From the NCBI RefSeq assembly GCF_001598435.1, contig NZ_BCYY01000021.1:30982-94981 (forward strand): DNA of 64,000 nucleotides. The letters are read 5' to 3'. Under the pieces are notes generated by a model that was given only the letters and a program-made list of their open reading frames with translations, was not told the origin of the DNA and did no database searches. Positions 17,778 to 25,191 of this stretch are shown here, one piece after another. The position numbers and the translations under genes were made by a program. Origin of the DNA: Sphingomonas pituitosa NBRC 102491. Lineage in GTDB: Bacteria; Pseudomonadota; Alphaproteobacteria; Sphingomonadales; Sphingomonadaceae. Every line of letters starts with the position of its first letter. Position 1 is the first letter of the stretch.

Positions 17778-18863
17778 ATGTCCCCGCCCCCGATCCGCAA
17801 GATCCTGCATATCGACATGGATGCGTTCTACGCCTCGGTCGAGCAGCGCGATGATCCGAGCTTGCGCGGCAAGCCGGTGGCGGTGGGATCGGCGGCGGCG
17901 CGCGGGGTGGTCGCGGCGGCGAGCTACGAGGCGCGCACCTTCGGGGTGCGCTCGGCCCTCCCCTCGGTCACCGCGCTCCGCCGCTGCCCCGACCTGATCT
18001 TCGTGCGGCCGCGGTTCGACGTGTACAAGGCGGTGTCGCAGGCGATCCACGCGATCTTTGCCGACTATACCGATCTCATCCAGCCGCTGTCGCTCGACGA
18101 GGCCTATCTCGACGTGACCGAAGATCGCCGCGGGCTCGGCACCGCCTGGGCGACCGCGAAGGAGATCCGCGCGCGGATCCTGGCAGAGACCGGCCTCACC
18201 GCCTCTGCGGGCGTTTCGTACAACAAGTTCCTCGCCAAGCTCGCCTCGGACCATCGCAAGCCGAACGGCCAGTTCGCGGTGACACCGGATATGGGCGCGG
18301 CCTGGGTGGAGACGCTGCCGGTGTCGCGCTTCCACGGCGTGGGGCCGGTCACCGCTGCCAAGATGCAGCGGCTGGGGATCGAGACGGGTGCGGACCTGCG
18401 CGCCAAGTCGCTCGACTTTCTCCAGCAGCATTTCGGCAGCAGCGCCGAATGGTATCACCAGATCGTCCGCGGGATCGACGAGCGGCCGGTGAACCCGAAC
18501 CGCGAGCGCAAGTCTTCCGGCTCCGAAACCACCTTTAGCCGCGACCTTACCGACGATGCCGAAATCGAAACGGCGGTGCTCGGCCAGGCGGACGACGTGT
18601 GGGAATGGTGCGAACGCACCCGGGGCTTCGGCCGCACCGCGACCGTGAAGATCAAATATGCCGATTTCCAGATCATCACCCGCAGCCGCAGCCACACCGC
18701 GCCGATCACCAGCCGCGAGCAGCTCCACGCCGCCAGCCTTGCGTTGCTGCGATCGGTGCTGCCCACCCCCAAGGGCATAAGGCTGGTGGGGGTGACGGTG
18801 TCGAACTTCGAACGCGGCGTCGCCGAGCCGCTGCCGCTGTTCGGCCATGCCGACGCGGAGTAA
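17778..18863 (+). CDS. dinB: DNA polymerase IV (Y-family)
   Basis: 361-residue translesion polymerase. The catalytic palm shows HIDMDAFYASVEQRDDP (metal Asp residues) and LSLDEAYLDVT (Asp-Glu pair), with the fingers motif VAAASYEARTFGVRSALPS and the thumb KLASDHRKPNGQF. The helix-hairpin-helix VSRFHGVGPVTAAKMQRLG and little-finger domain follow. A beta-clamp-binding LPLF sits near the C-terminus (EPLPLFGHADAE). The start at 17778 is taken from the RKILHIDMD N-terminus. It is divergent from the SGNH hydrolase. Confidence 0.96.
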   Translation: MSPPPIRKILHIDMDAFYASVEQRDDPSLRGKPVAVGSAAARGVVAAASYEARTFGVRSALPSVTALRRCPDLIFVRPRFDVYKAVSQAIHAIFADYTDLIQPLSLDEAYLDVTEDRRGLGTAWATAKEIRARILAETGLTASAGVSYNKFLAKLASDHRKPNGQFAVTPDMGAAWVETLPVSRFHGVGPVTAAKMQRLGIETGADLRAKSLDFLQQHFGSSAEWYHQIVRGIDERPVNPNRERKSSGSETTFSRDLTDDAEIETAVLGQADDVWEWCERTRGFGRTATVKIKYADFQIITRSRSHTAPITSREQLHAASLALLRSVLPTPKGIRLVGVTVSNFERGVAEPLPLFGHADAE

Positions 18864-18947
18864 CTTCGCGATTTCAACATCCTGCCATCGGGGAACCGGG
18901 TTCGGGCGTCGCGCGCTTGTCTGGACACGACCAACAGGGGAAGCAGG

Positions 18948-19889
18948 ATGGACGCGAAGGGGCGCGACGCGCACAGCCCATGGGCGATGCCCTGGGCCGG
19001 ATGGAAGTCCGTCCTGTGGCGCAGCTGGAGCGAGGCGAGCGACGACAATGTCGGGCTGATCGCCGCCGGCGTCGCCTTTTACGGCTTCCTTGCGCTGGTG
19101 CCGCTGCTCGGCGCGGTGGTGCTGTGCTACGGGCTGATCGCCGATCCGCCGACCGTGCTGCACGACGTGCGGGCGCTCTCCACCATCCTGCCGCGCGACA
19201 TCGCCGGCGTGGTGGGCGACCAGTTGCTGGGGATCGTCTATCGCCCCGATGGCGAGAAGGGGCTGGGCATCCTGATCGCGCTCGCCATTGCGCTGTTCGG
19301 TGCCCGCAACGGCGCCGGCGCGGTGATCGCCGCGCTCAACATCGCCTATGAGGAGAAGGAGAAGCGCAACTTCCTGTGGGTGAACCTCACCGCGATGGCG
19401 ATCACGCTGGGCGCGGTGCTGGCGGCGGTGCTCGCGGCGGTTGCGATGACCGCGCTCGGCGCACTCGACAAGCTGCTGCCCTTCGCCCCCGATTCGCTGC
19501 TGGTGCTGGGCAAGGTGGTGAGCCATGCGCTGCTGACGCTGGCCGGCGCGGCGGGCGCGGCGGCGCTCTACCGCTTCGGCCCCTCGCGCGCCCAGCCGCG
19601 CTGGACCTGGATCACGCCCGGATCGCTGTTCGCGGCGCTGGCATGGATGGGGCTGACGCTCGGCTTCGGCGCCTATGTTCGCTATGTCGGCCGCTACGAC
19701 GCGACCTATGGCGCGCTCGGCACGATCGTCGCGCTGCTCACCTGGCTGTATCTCTCCGCCTATATCCTGCTGTTCGGCGCCGAGCTGAACGCCGAGCTGG
19801 AACACCAGACCAGGCAGGACACGACCACGGGTGCCCCCCAGCCGCTCGGCCAGCGCCATGCATGGGTGGCGGACAACGTCGCCGAATGA
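18948..19889 (+). CDS. YihY/BrkB-family inner membrane protein
   Basis: 313-residue polytopic protein of the YihY/virulence factor BrkB family (once mis-called RNase BN). Six hydrophobic segments can be seen: about 35-60, 105-125, 140-170, 180-200, 220-245 and 255-280. Family hallmarks include LIAAGVAFYGFLALVPLL and YDATYGALGTIVALLTWLYLSAYILLFGAELNAELE. The molecular role is unknown. The start follows a GGGGAAG-type ribosome site and begins MDAKGRDA. The C-terminal tail is hydrophilic and cytoplasmic. Confidence 0.9.
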   Translation: MDAKGRDAHSPWAMPWAGWKSVLWRSWSEASDDNVGLIAAGVAFYGFLALVPLLGAVVLCYGLIADPPTVLHDVRALSTILPRDIAGVVGDQLLGIVYRPDGEKGLGILIALAIALFGARNGAGAVIAALNIAYEEKEKRNFLWVNLTAMAITLGAVLAAVLAAVAMTALGALDKLLPFAPDSLLVLGKVVSHALLTLAGAAGAAALYRFGPSRAQPRWTWITPGSLFAALAWMGLTLGFGAYVRYVGRYDATYGALGTIVALLTWLYLSAYILLFGAELNAELEHQTRQDTTTGAPQPLGQRHAWVADNVAE

Positions 19890-19952
19890 TGGCGCAACGG
19901 CTCGTCGCGCAGGCGGTGGCCCTGCCCTGCCCGCCTCCCCTATAGCGGCGCG

Positions 19953-22316
19953 ATGCTTCGCCTCCCCTTGATCCCGCTGCTGCTGGCGCTGCTCTGCGCC
20001 GCGCTCCCCGCCCAGGCCCAGCAGAACGCCTTCGACCTGGTCGGGCCGGACCTGAAGCTGACCGTCACGCGCGGCGGCACGACGCTGCCGATCGGCGCGG
20101 TTCCCTCGCTCCAGCCGGGCGACAAGGTGACCGCCGAAGCCGCGCTGCCGCCCGACCAGGCGGCGCGTTATCTGCTCGTCGTCGCGTTCCTGCGCGGTGC
20201 GACCAACCCGCCGCCCAAGGACTGGTTCTTCGTCGCCGAGACGTGGCGTAAGAAGAAGAACCGGCTGGAGCTGACCGTGCCCGAAGGCGCCGAACAGGCC
20301 GTACTGCTGCTGGCGCCCGATACCGGCGGCGGCTTCAATGCGGTGCGCGATGCCGTGCGCGGGCGGCCGGGCGTGTTCGTGCGCGTGGCGCAGGACCTGT
20401 TCCAGGCCTCGCTCGACCGCGCGCGGCTGGATGCCTTCGTCGCCGCGATCGCGCGGATCGGCGATACCGCACCCGAACGCCTCGCCACCGCCGCCCCGGT
20501 GCTGGCAAATGCGCTGCGAATCAAGCTGAACGCCGAATGCCTGGCACGCCCGCGCGGGCTGCAGGCGGCGTGCCTCACCCAGAATCGCGATTCGCTGGTG
20601 CTGCAGACGCAGCGGGGCACCACACTCGCCGAGACGCTGACCGGCACCCCCGCCGACCTCGCCTACAGCATCGCCGCCACGCCTCAGGGCGGCGGCGGCT
20701 ATTACAGCTCCTATATCGGCCTCGCGCGCGACGTGGCGAAGCTGTTCGGCGCGTTCCGCAGCCCGCAATATCAGTATCTGCCGGCGCTGGCGCTGGGCCG
20801 CGGCGACACCCTGAAGCTGCTGCTCAACGCCGCGCCCTCGTTCCAGAGCCCGCGTTCGGTACTGGCCGCGCCGCTGCCGCCGATCGGCCCCGCCTCGCCG
20901 CCGATCTGGCAGGCGGGCGGGCCGACGCCGGTGTGCCTCGCCCAGCCCGGCCTGGCGCTGCCGCTGGAGGATGCGCCCCTGCTCTACGCGACGGACTTCG
21001 GCCGATCGCTGTCGGTGCGGGTGACGAGCAACGAGGGCAAGACGCGCGACTTCCCCGTCCTGCCCGATGTCGAGAAGGGCGGCATCCGCCTGGAGGGCGC
21101 AGTGCCGGCGGATCTGGGCACCGTCTCCAACGCGGTGCTGCAGGGACGCTGGGGGTTCGACGGCTTCACCGGGCCGCGCCTGCCGGTGCAGCTTGACGCG
21201 ATGGGCGCGTGGCGCGCGGTGCCGGACAGCGCCGTGGTGGTCGGGCGCGAGCACCCGTTGGTGCTGCGTGGCGGTGCCGCGTTCTGCGTCAGCCAGATCG
21301 CGTTGAGCGATCCGGCCGGCACGCGCACGCCGGTGCCATTCAAGGTGACAGGCCAGGACGAACTGACCATGACGCTGCCGCTCAAGGACGCCAAGCCCGG
21401 TGCGTTCACGCTCAACGTCGCCCGCTTCGGCAGCGCCCCGCCCGACACCATTCCGCTGCTCGCGCGGCTGGAGGCGAGCCGGATCGAACGCTTCGTGGTG
21501 CACGAAGGCGACCGAGACGGCGTGCTCGAAGGCGCGCGGCTCGACCAGGTGGCCGGGCTCGACTGGCGCGGGCTCCACTTCACCGCTGGCGCACTGTCCC
21601 GCGGCACCGATGGCGACCGGCTGGCAATGGCGATCGAGGGCAGCGTTCCCGCCGGCGACGGCGAAGCCGTGGTCCGGCTGCGCGACGGACGGACGGTGAA
21701 GCTCGCCGTACGGGCGACCGCGCCCCGAACCGGGGCGACGCTGCTCAGCCGCGCCGCTGCGGGCAAGACGGCGAACAACGGCCTGCCCATCGCCCTGCCG
21801 GAGGGCGTGCTGCCCGCCGATGCCGCGATAGACTTCTCGTTCAGGATCACGCGGGGAACGCTGGGCGACGGCGGAACGGTGGAGATTGCCGTTATCGAGG
21901 GTCCGGGCGCGACCCTGGGCTTCCGCGACGGCGCGCTGCAGCGGGTGGGGAAAGACGTGGTGGTGGCGCACTTCGCGCCCCGGGCGCTGCTCGGCGCGGG
22001 CGTCGTTGGGTCGCTCCGCTACAGGCTGGTGCAGGATGGCACACCGGGCGACTGGCAGCCGCTGGTGACGCTAGCGCGGCTTCCGAAGCTTGCCGGCCTC
22101 TCCTGCCCCGCCGAGGCCGCGACCTGCACGCTGTCCGGAGACGATCTGTTCGTGCTGGCCGCAGTCGGCGACAAGCCCGACCTTGCCGGCGCGACGACGG
22201 TGCCGCTGGGCTTCGTCGGAAGCAGCATCACGCTGCCGCGACCAGCAGGGAAAACGCTGTATCTGCGACTGCACGATGCGCCGGCCAGCATCGCGACGGT
22301 GACACTGCCCGGCTGA
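19953..22316 (+). CDS. large exported protein of unknown function
   Basis: 787 residues with a clear signal peptide (LLLALLCAALPAQAQ, cleavage near 23). I do not recognise a family. The sequence is rich in beta-type segments, poor in Cys (about eight, some possibly paired) and has no obvious catalytic motif, transmembrane helix or lipobox. It reads as several beta-sandwich-like modules (about 24-110, 330-560, 570-780) around a more helical part (110-270). It starts 63 bases after the YihY gene in the same direction, so it may be co-transcribed. It is followed by a convergent small Cys-rich protein. Confidence 0.75.
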   Translation: MLRLPLIPLLLALLCAALPAQAQQNAFDLVGPDLKLTVTRGGTTLPIGAVPSLQPGDKVTAEAALPPDQAARYLLVVAFLRGATNPPPKDWFFVAETWRKKKNRLELTVPEGAEQAVLLLAPDTGGGFNAVRDAVRGRPGVFVRVAQDLFQASLDRARLDAFVAAIARIGDTAPERLATAAPVLANALRIKLNAECLARPRGLQAACLTQNRDSLVLQTQRGTTLAETLTGTPADLAYSIAATPQGGGGYYSSYIGLARDVAKLFGAFRSPQYQYLPALALGRGDTLKLLLNAAPSFQSPRSVLAAPLPPIGPASPPIWQAGGPTPVCLAQPGLALPLEDAPLLYATDFGRSLSVRVTSNEGKTRDFPVLPDVEKGGIRLEGAVPADLGTVSNAVLQGRWGFDGFTGPRLPVQLDAMGAWRAVPDSAVVVGREHPLVLRGGAAFCVSQIALSDPAGTRTPVPFKVTGQDELTMTLPLKDAKPGAFTLNVARFGSAPPDTIPLLARLEASRIERFVVHEGDRDGVLEGARLDQVAGLDWRGLHFTAGALSRGTDGDRLAMAIEGSVPAGDGEAVVRLRDGRTVKLAVRATAPRTGATLLSRAAAGKTANNGLPIALPEGVLPADAAIDFSFRITRGTLGDGGTVEIAVIEGPGATLGFRDGALQRVGKDVVVAHFAPRALLGAGVVGSLRYRLVQDGTPGDWQPLVTLARLPKLAGLSCPAEAATCTLSGDDLFVLAAVGDKPDLAGATTVPLGFVGSSITLPRPAGKTLYLRLHDAPASIATVTLPG

Positions 22317-22323
22317 TCGCGGC

Positions 22324-22713
22324 TTACCGGATGCCGGTCAGCGCCGCGCGGCAGTCCTCCGCGCATTCGCGGCACATCGTCGCGCACAACTGGCAATGCG
22401 CGGCATCATGCCGGCCGCATTCCTGGGCGCAGAGCTCGCAGGCGCGGATGCAGGTCTCGAGCATCATGCGCAGCATCGGAACATTCTGGCCGGTACGCCG
22501 GGTCGCCAGTCGGGCGGTCGTCGCGCAGACATCCGCGCAGTCGAGACAGGTCCGAACGCACTGGTGCATGTCCATCGCCTCGGCGACGCAGGCATCGGCG
22601 CAACTGGTGCACATCAGCGAGCAGAGCATCGCGTGGCGCGCGGCTTTGGCGAGCGCTGCATTCGCGTCGGCACCTACATCGGGGTGCAGCGCGATCATCT
22701 TTTCTAAGGACAT
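22324..22713 (-). CDS. Cys-rich four-helix-bundle copper-binding (Csp/DUF326) protein
   Basis: 129 residues with 17 cysteines, most in CxxxC or CxxC spacing along predicted helices (MLCSLMCTSCADACV, CVRTCLDCADVC, CIRACELCAQECG, CQLCATMCRECAEDC). This is the pattern of copper storage proteins and DUF326, in which Cys line the inside of a four-helix bundle and bind many Cu(I) ions. There is no export signal, as in the cytosolic Csp3 type. The ATG at 22713 has a GGAG ribosome site; the longer frame upstream is not conserved-looking. It probably buffers copper. Confidence 0.88.
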   Translation of the reverse strand: MSLEKMIALHPDVGADANAALAKAARHAMLCSLMCTSCADACVAEAMDMHQCVRTCLDCADVCATTARLATRRTGQNVPMLRMMLETCIRACELCAQECGRHDAAHCQLCATMCRECAEDCRAALTGIR

Positions 22714-22790
22714 GGGGATGGCTCCTTGCTGGCCGGCATCGGTCGCCTTCCCAACGGGTCGGAAGCCCGAGGGTTCAGAAGAAATGCCGT

Positions 22791-22816
22791 GGAACCAGCC
22801 CGATAGATCGCCCGTT
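22791..22816 (+). promoter_or_regulatory. EcfG-type (general stress response) promoter
   Basis: GGAAC (22791-22795), a 17-base spacer, then CGTT (22813-22816), the consensus of alphaproteobacterial EcfG sigma factors. It lies 32 bases ahead of the DUF3072 gene, and a GAGG ribosome site precedes the ATG. It predicts induction of that gene by the PhyR-NepR-EcfG stress pathway. Confidence 0.65.
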
Positions 22817-22848
22817 ATCGAACGTAACAGGAACATAGCGAGGCGACC

Positions 22849-23073
22849 ATGGACGAGACACTGCACAATCCGAAGCTGGACGAGCATCCCGGCTCGAATA
22901 CCGAGAAGAACCCCGACGACTGGGTTTCGGGCGACGATCCGATGACCGGCGCGCAGGCATCCTACCTCACTACCCTGCTCGAAGAAGCGGGCGAGCCGCC
23001 GATCGAAGGCAGTCTCAACAAGGCGGAAGCCTCGAAGCGCATCGATGCGCTGAAGGAACAGCTCGGCCGCTGA
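22849..23073 (+). CDS. DUF3072 small stress-associated protein
   Basis: 74-residue hydrophilic protein. The C-terminal half, DPMTGAQASYLTTLLEEAG followed by LNKAEASKRIDALK, is the DUF3072 signature. The first third is charged and probably disordered. The function is unknown. It sits directly behind a GGAAC-N17-CGTT promoter, which suggests it belongs to the general stress regulon. It is divergent from the copper-storage-like gene. Confidence 0.85.
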   Translation: MDETLHNPKLDEHPGSNTEKNPDDWVSGDDPMTGAQASYLTTLLEEAGEPPIEGSLNKAEASKRIDALKEQLGR

Positions 23074-23089
23074 GGCGGGGCCGGCTGGC

Positions 23090-23911
23090 TCAACCCTGCT
23101 TGGCGAGCGTATCGAACGCCTTCAGCCGGGTTAGCAGCGCGCGCATCTGGTCGAGCGGCACCATGTTGGGGCCGTCGCTGGGGGCGGCGTCGGGCGCCTG
23201 GTGCGTCTCGATGAACACCGCCGCCACGCCCACCGCTACCGCCGCGCGGGCAAGCACCGGCACGAATTCGCGCTGCCCGCCCGAACTCGTCCCCTGCCCG
23301 CCGGGCTGCTGCACCGAGTGGGTGGCGTCGAACATCACCGGATAGCCGGTCTCTGCCATGATCGGCAGCGCGCGCATGTCGCTTACCAGCGTGTTGTAGC
23401 CGAAGCTGGCGCCGCGTTCGCACAGGATGATGTTCTCGTTGCCCGAGGCGGCGAGCTTGTTGGCGACGTTCTTCATGTCCCAGGGCGCGAGGAACTGGCC
23501 CTTCTTCACGTTCACCGCGCGGCCGGTCTGCGCGGCGGCGACGAGCAGGTCGGTCTGGCGGCAGAGGAACGCCGGAATCTGCAGCACGTCGACCATCTCG
23601 GCCACCGGCGCGCACTGGCCTGCATCGTGCACGTCGGTAAGCACCGGGCAGCCGAACCGGGCCTTGAGGTCCGCGAACACCTGCAGCGCCGCGTCCATGC
23701 CGATGCCGCGCGGTGCATCGATCGAGGTGCGGTTACCCTTGTCGAACGAGCTCTTGTAGATGAAGCCGATGCCCAGCTCCGCGCACAATGTGGTCAGCGC
23801 CTCGGCCATGAAGAAGGCATGGTCGCGGCTCTCCATCGCGCACGGGCCGGCGACGAGCACGAACGGCTTGTCGTTGGCGATCTCGAGGGCACCGACCTTG
23901 ACCGTCTTCAT
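23090..23911 (-). CDS. kdsA: 3-deoxy-8-phosphooctulonate synthase (KDO8P synthase)
   Basis: 273-residue TIM-barrel enzyme condensing phosphoenolpyruvate with arabinose 5-phosphate for the KDO of lipopolysaccharide. Visible motifs are VLVAGPCAMES, SSFDKGNRTS, LTDVHDAGQ, DLLVAAAQTGRAVNVKKGQF, MFDATHSVQQPGG and FIETHQAPDAAPSDGPNM. Cys in the first motif is the residue found in the metal-dependent class, where E. coli has Asn. The ATG at 23911 fits the KVGALEIAND start. Immediately upstream is the remnant of an arabinose-5-phosphate isomerase-like gene. Confidence 0.96.
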   Translation of the reverse strand: MKTVKVGALEIANDKPFVLVAGPCAMESRDHAFFMAEALTTLCAELGIGFIYKSSFDKGNRTSIDAPRGIGMDAALQVFADLKARFGCPVLTDVHDAGQCAPVAEMVDVLQIPAFLCRQTDLLVAAAQTGRAVNVKKGQFLAPWDMKNVANKLAASGNENIILCERGASFGYNTLVSDMRALPIMAETGYPVMFDATHSVQQPGGQGTSSGGQREFVPVLARAAVAVGVAAVFIETHQAPDAAPSDGPNMVPLDQMRALLTRLKAFDTLAKQG

Positions 23912-23922
23912 CTTCACATCCT

Positions 23923-24918
23923 TCAAAACGCCCCGCATTCGGCGAGGATCGCGTCCACGTCGCGGCCCCGCGCCGCAGCCATGCGGATGCGCGCCTCGTT
24001 CGAAAGCACGTTCCACGCGGCTTCCTCGATCTCGGCCCACATCGCCCTGGGCACCGCCACTATCCCATCCGCATCGGCAAATACCACATCCCCGTTGGCG
24101 ATCTGCACCTCGCCCATGGTGATCGGACGGTTCATCGCCTTGAGCGTGCCTTCATATTTGATGTCGTCGCAGGTCTGGCTGCGCGCATAGACCGGCAGGC
24201 CCAGCGCGCGGACATCGGCGGTATCCCGCGTGGCACCGTCGATCACCGCGCCGACCGCGCCGGTGACGGGCAGATCGCTCGCCATGTCCGCCATCGCCTT
24301 GCTCTCGGTATCGAGGCATACTTCGGTGATCGCCGGGCAGTCGAGCGCCTGGAGCAGCAGCGCGTCGCCCAACGTCGCGGTGACGTCGATCACCTGCGGA
24401 TGGGCCTGCATCAGCGCGGCGGCGGGCGTGTCGTAGACGTCTCGGCGCGACTGGAAGTGGCGGCGGAGATCGCCGTCGACGACCAGACCGAGCAGCCGTC
24501 CGCAGTCGCCGACGACGCACGCCGCGCCCATTCGTCCCGCCGACATGACGGCGAGCAGATCGGCAACGGGGGCGTCGGGCCCCACCATGGGCAGCTCTTC
24601 CCCGGTGCGCATCAGCGTGCGGATCGCGAGCGACTGCCGGCCGAGCAGGCTGGCGGGATGGTGGCGCAGGAAATCGGCGCGGGTGAAGCCGTGCGTCCGG
24701 CTGACCGCCACCGCCAGCGCATCGCCGATGGCAAGCTGCAGCGTGGTGCTCGAGGTAGGCGCCATGCCGATGTGATCGGCCTCGCCGGCGGTGCAGGCCG
24801 GGATCAGGATGTCGACCGCGCGCCCGAGGGGCGAGTCCGTCCGAGGACGCCGAGGAGCACGCAGGCGCGCGCCTTCCGCCCGGGCAGGATGCGCAGGATC
24901 TCGTCCGTAAACCACCAC
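23923..24918 (-). CDS. chimera of a KdsD/KpsF-like SIS-CBS protein and an RraA-like protein, probably damaged
   Basis: 331 residues from a GTG at 24918. Residues 28-95 match the end of the SIS domain of arabinose-5-phosphate isomerases (LGRAVDILIP, GMAPTSSTTLQLAIGDALAV, HGFTRADFLRHHPAS). Residues about 100-155 form a CBS domain and 160-185 the start of a second. From about 190 it becomes the C-terminal part of an RraA-type protein (GAVIDGATRDTADVRALGLP, QTCDDIKYEGTLKAMNRP, GDVVFADADGIVAVPRA); the RraA N-terminus is missing. Residues 7-25 read out of frame: the neighbouring frame gives TDEILRILP and VLLGVLGRT, the expected SIS sequence, implying two compensating indels. SIS-like sequence continues upstream without a start codon. 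It is probably a deletion-fused, decaying pair. Confidence 0.65.
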   Translation of the reverse strand: MVVYGRDPAHPARAEGARLRAPRRPRTDSPLGRAVDILIPACTAGEADHIGMAPTSSTTLQLAIGDALAVAVSRTHGFTRADFLRHHPASLLGRQSLAIRTLMRTGEELPMVGPDAPVADLLAVMSAGRMGAACVVGDCGRLLGLVVDGDLRRHFQSRRDVYDTPAAALMQAHPQVIDVTATLGDALLLQALDCPAITEVCLDTESKAMADMASDLPVTGAVGAVIDGATRDTADVRALGLPVYARSQTCDDIKYEGTLKAMNRPITMGEVQIANGDVVFADADGIVAVPRAMWAEIEEAAWNVLSNEARIRMAAARGRDVDAILAECGAF

Positions 24919-25191
24919 CGCGTCACCACCGGCGGATAGAAGAGGATCTTCACCGAAATGCGCGGCCGGAGCCCGTCGGTCCGGCGCCGTTCGGATGAAG
25001 GATGCGGTCTCCCAATGCCTGCTCCACTGCGGGTCGGGACGTGCGTCCCCTTCTGTCCCTTGCAGGAACAGCGCATTCCCTTCCGGCGCAGACGCTAGGA
25101 AAATCTTGCCTAGTCGATGCTGGCGCCGGAACCGTTACGCGCAGCGACCAGTTTCAGCGCCATCTCCCGACGCAAGGTGCCGGAGCACGCC
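24919..25191. other. intergenic region with a possible remnant of the SIS-domain N-terminus
   Basis: On the minus strand, in the same frame as the chimera, the sequence stays open and gives AAHFGEDPLLSAGGDAVVVY. This is reminiscent of the HGDLG...GDVVV strand of KdsD-like SIS domains, but no usable start codon was seen. The rest must contain the promoter of the rightward PQQ dehydrogenase; none stood out. Confidence 0.35.

Noticed and set aside
18891..18920. GGAAC upstream of the YihY gene as an EcfG promoter
   Set aside because: No CGTT at 16-17 bases; only CGTC or GCGC occur at the required distance.
17562..21971. 1469-codon open frame on the minus strand
   Set aside because: It runs antisense through dinB, the YihY gene and the large secreted protein. 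The translation is Arg/Gly/His-rich without any domain, as expected for the complement of GC-rich coding DNA.
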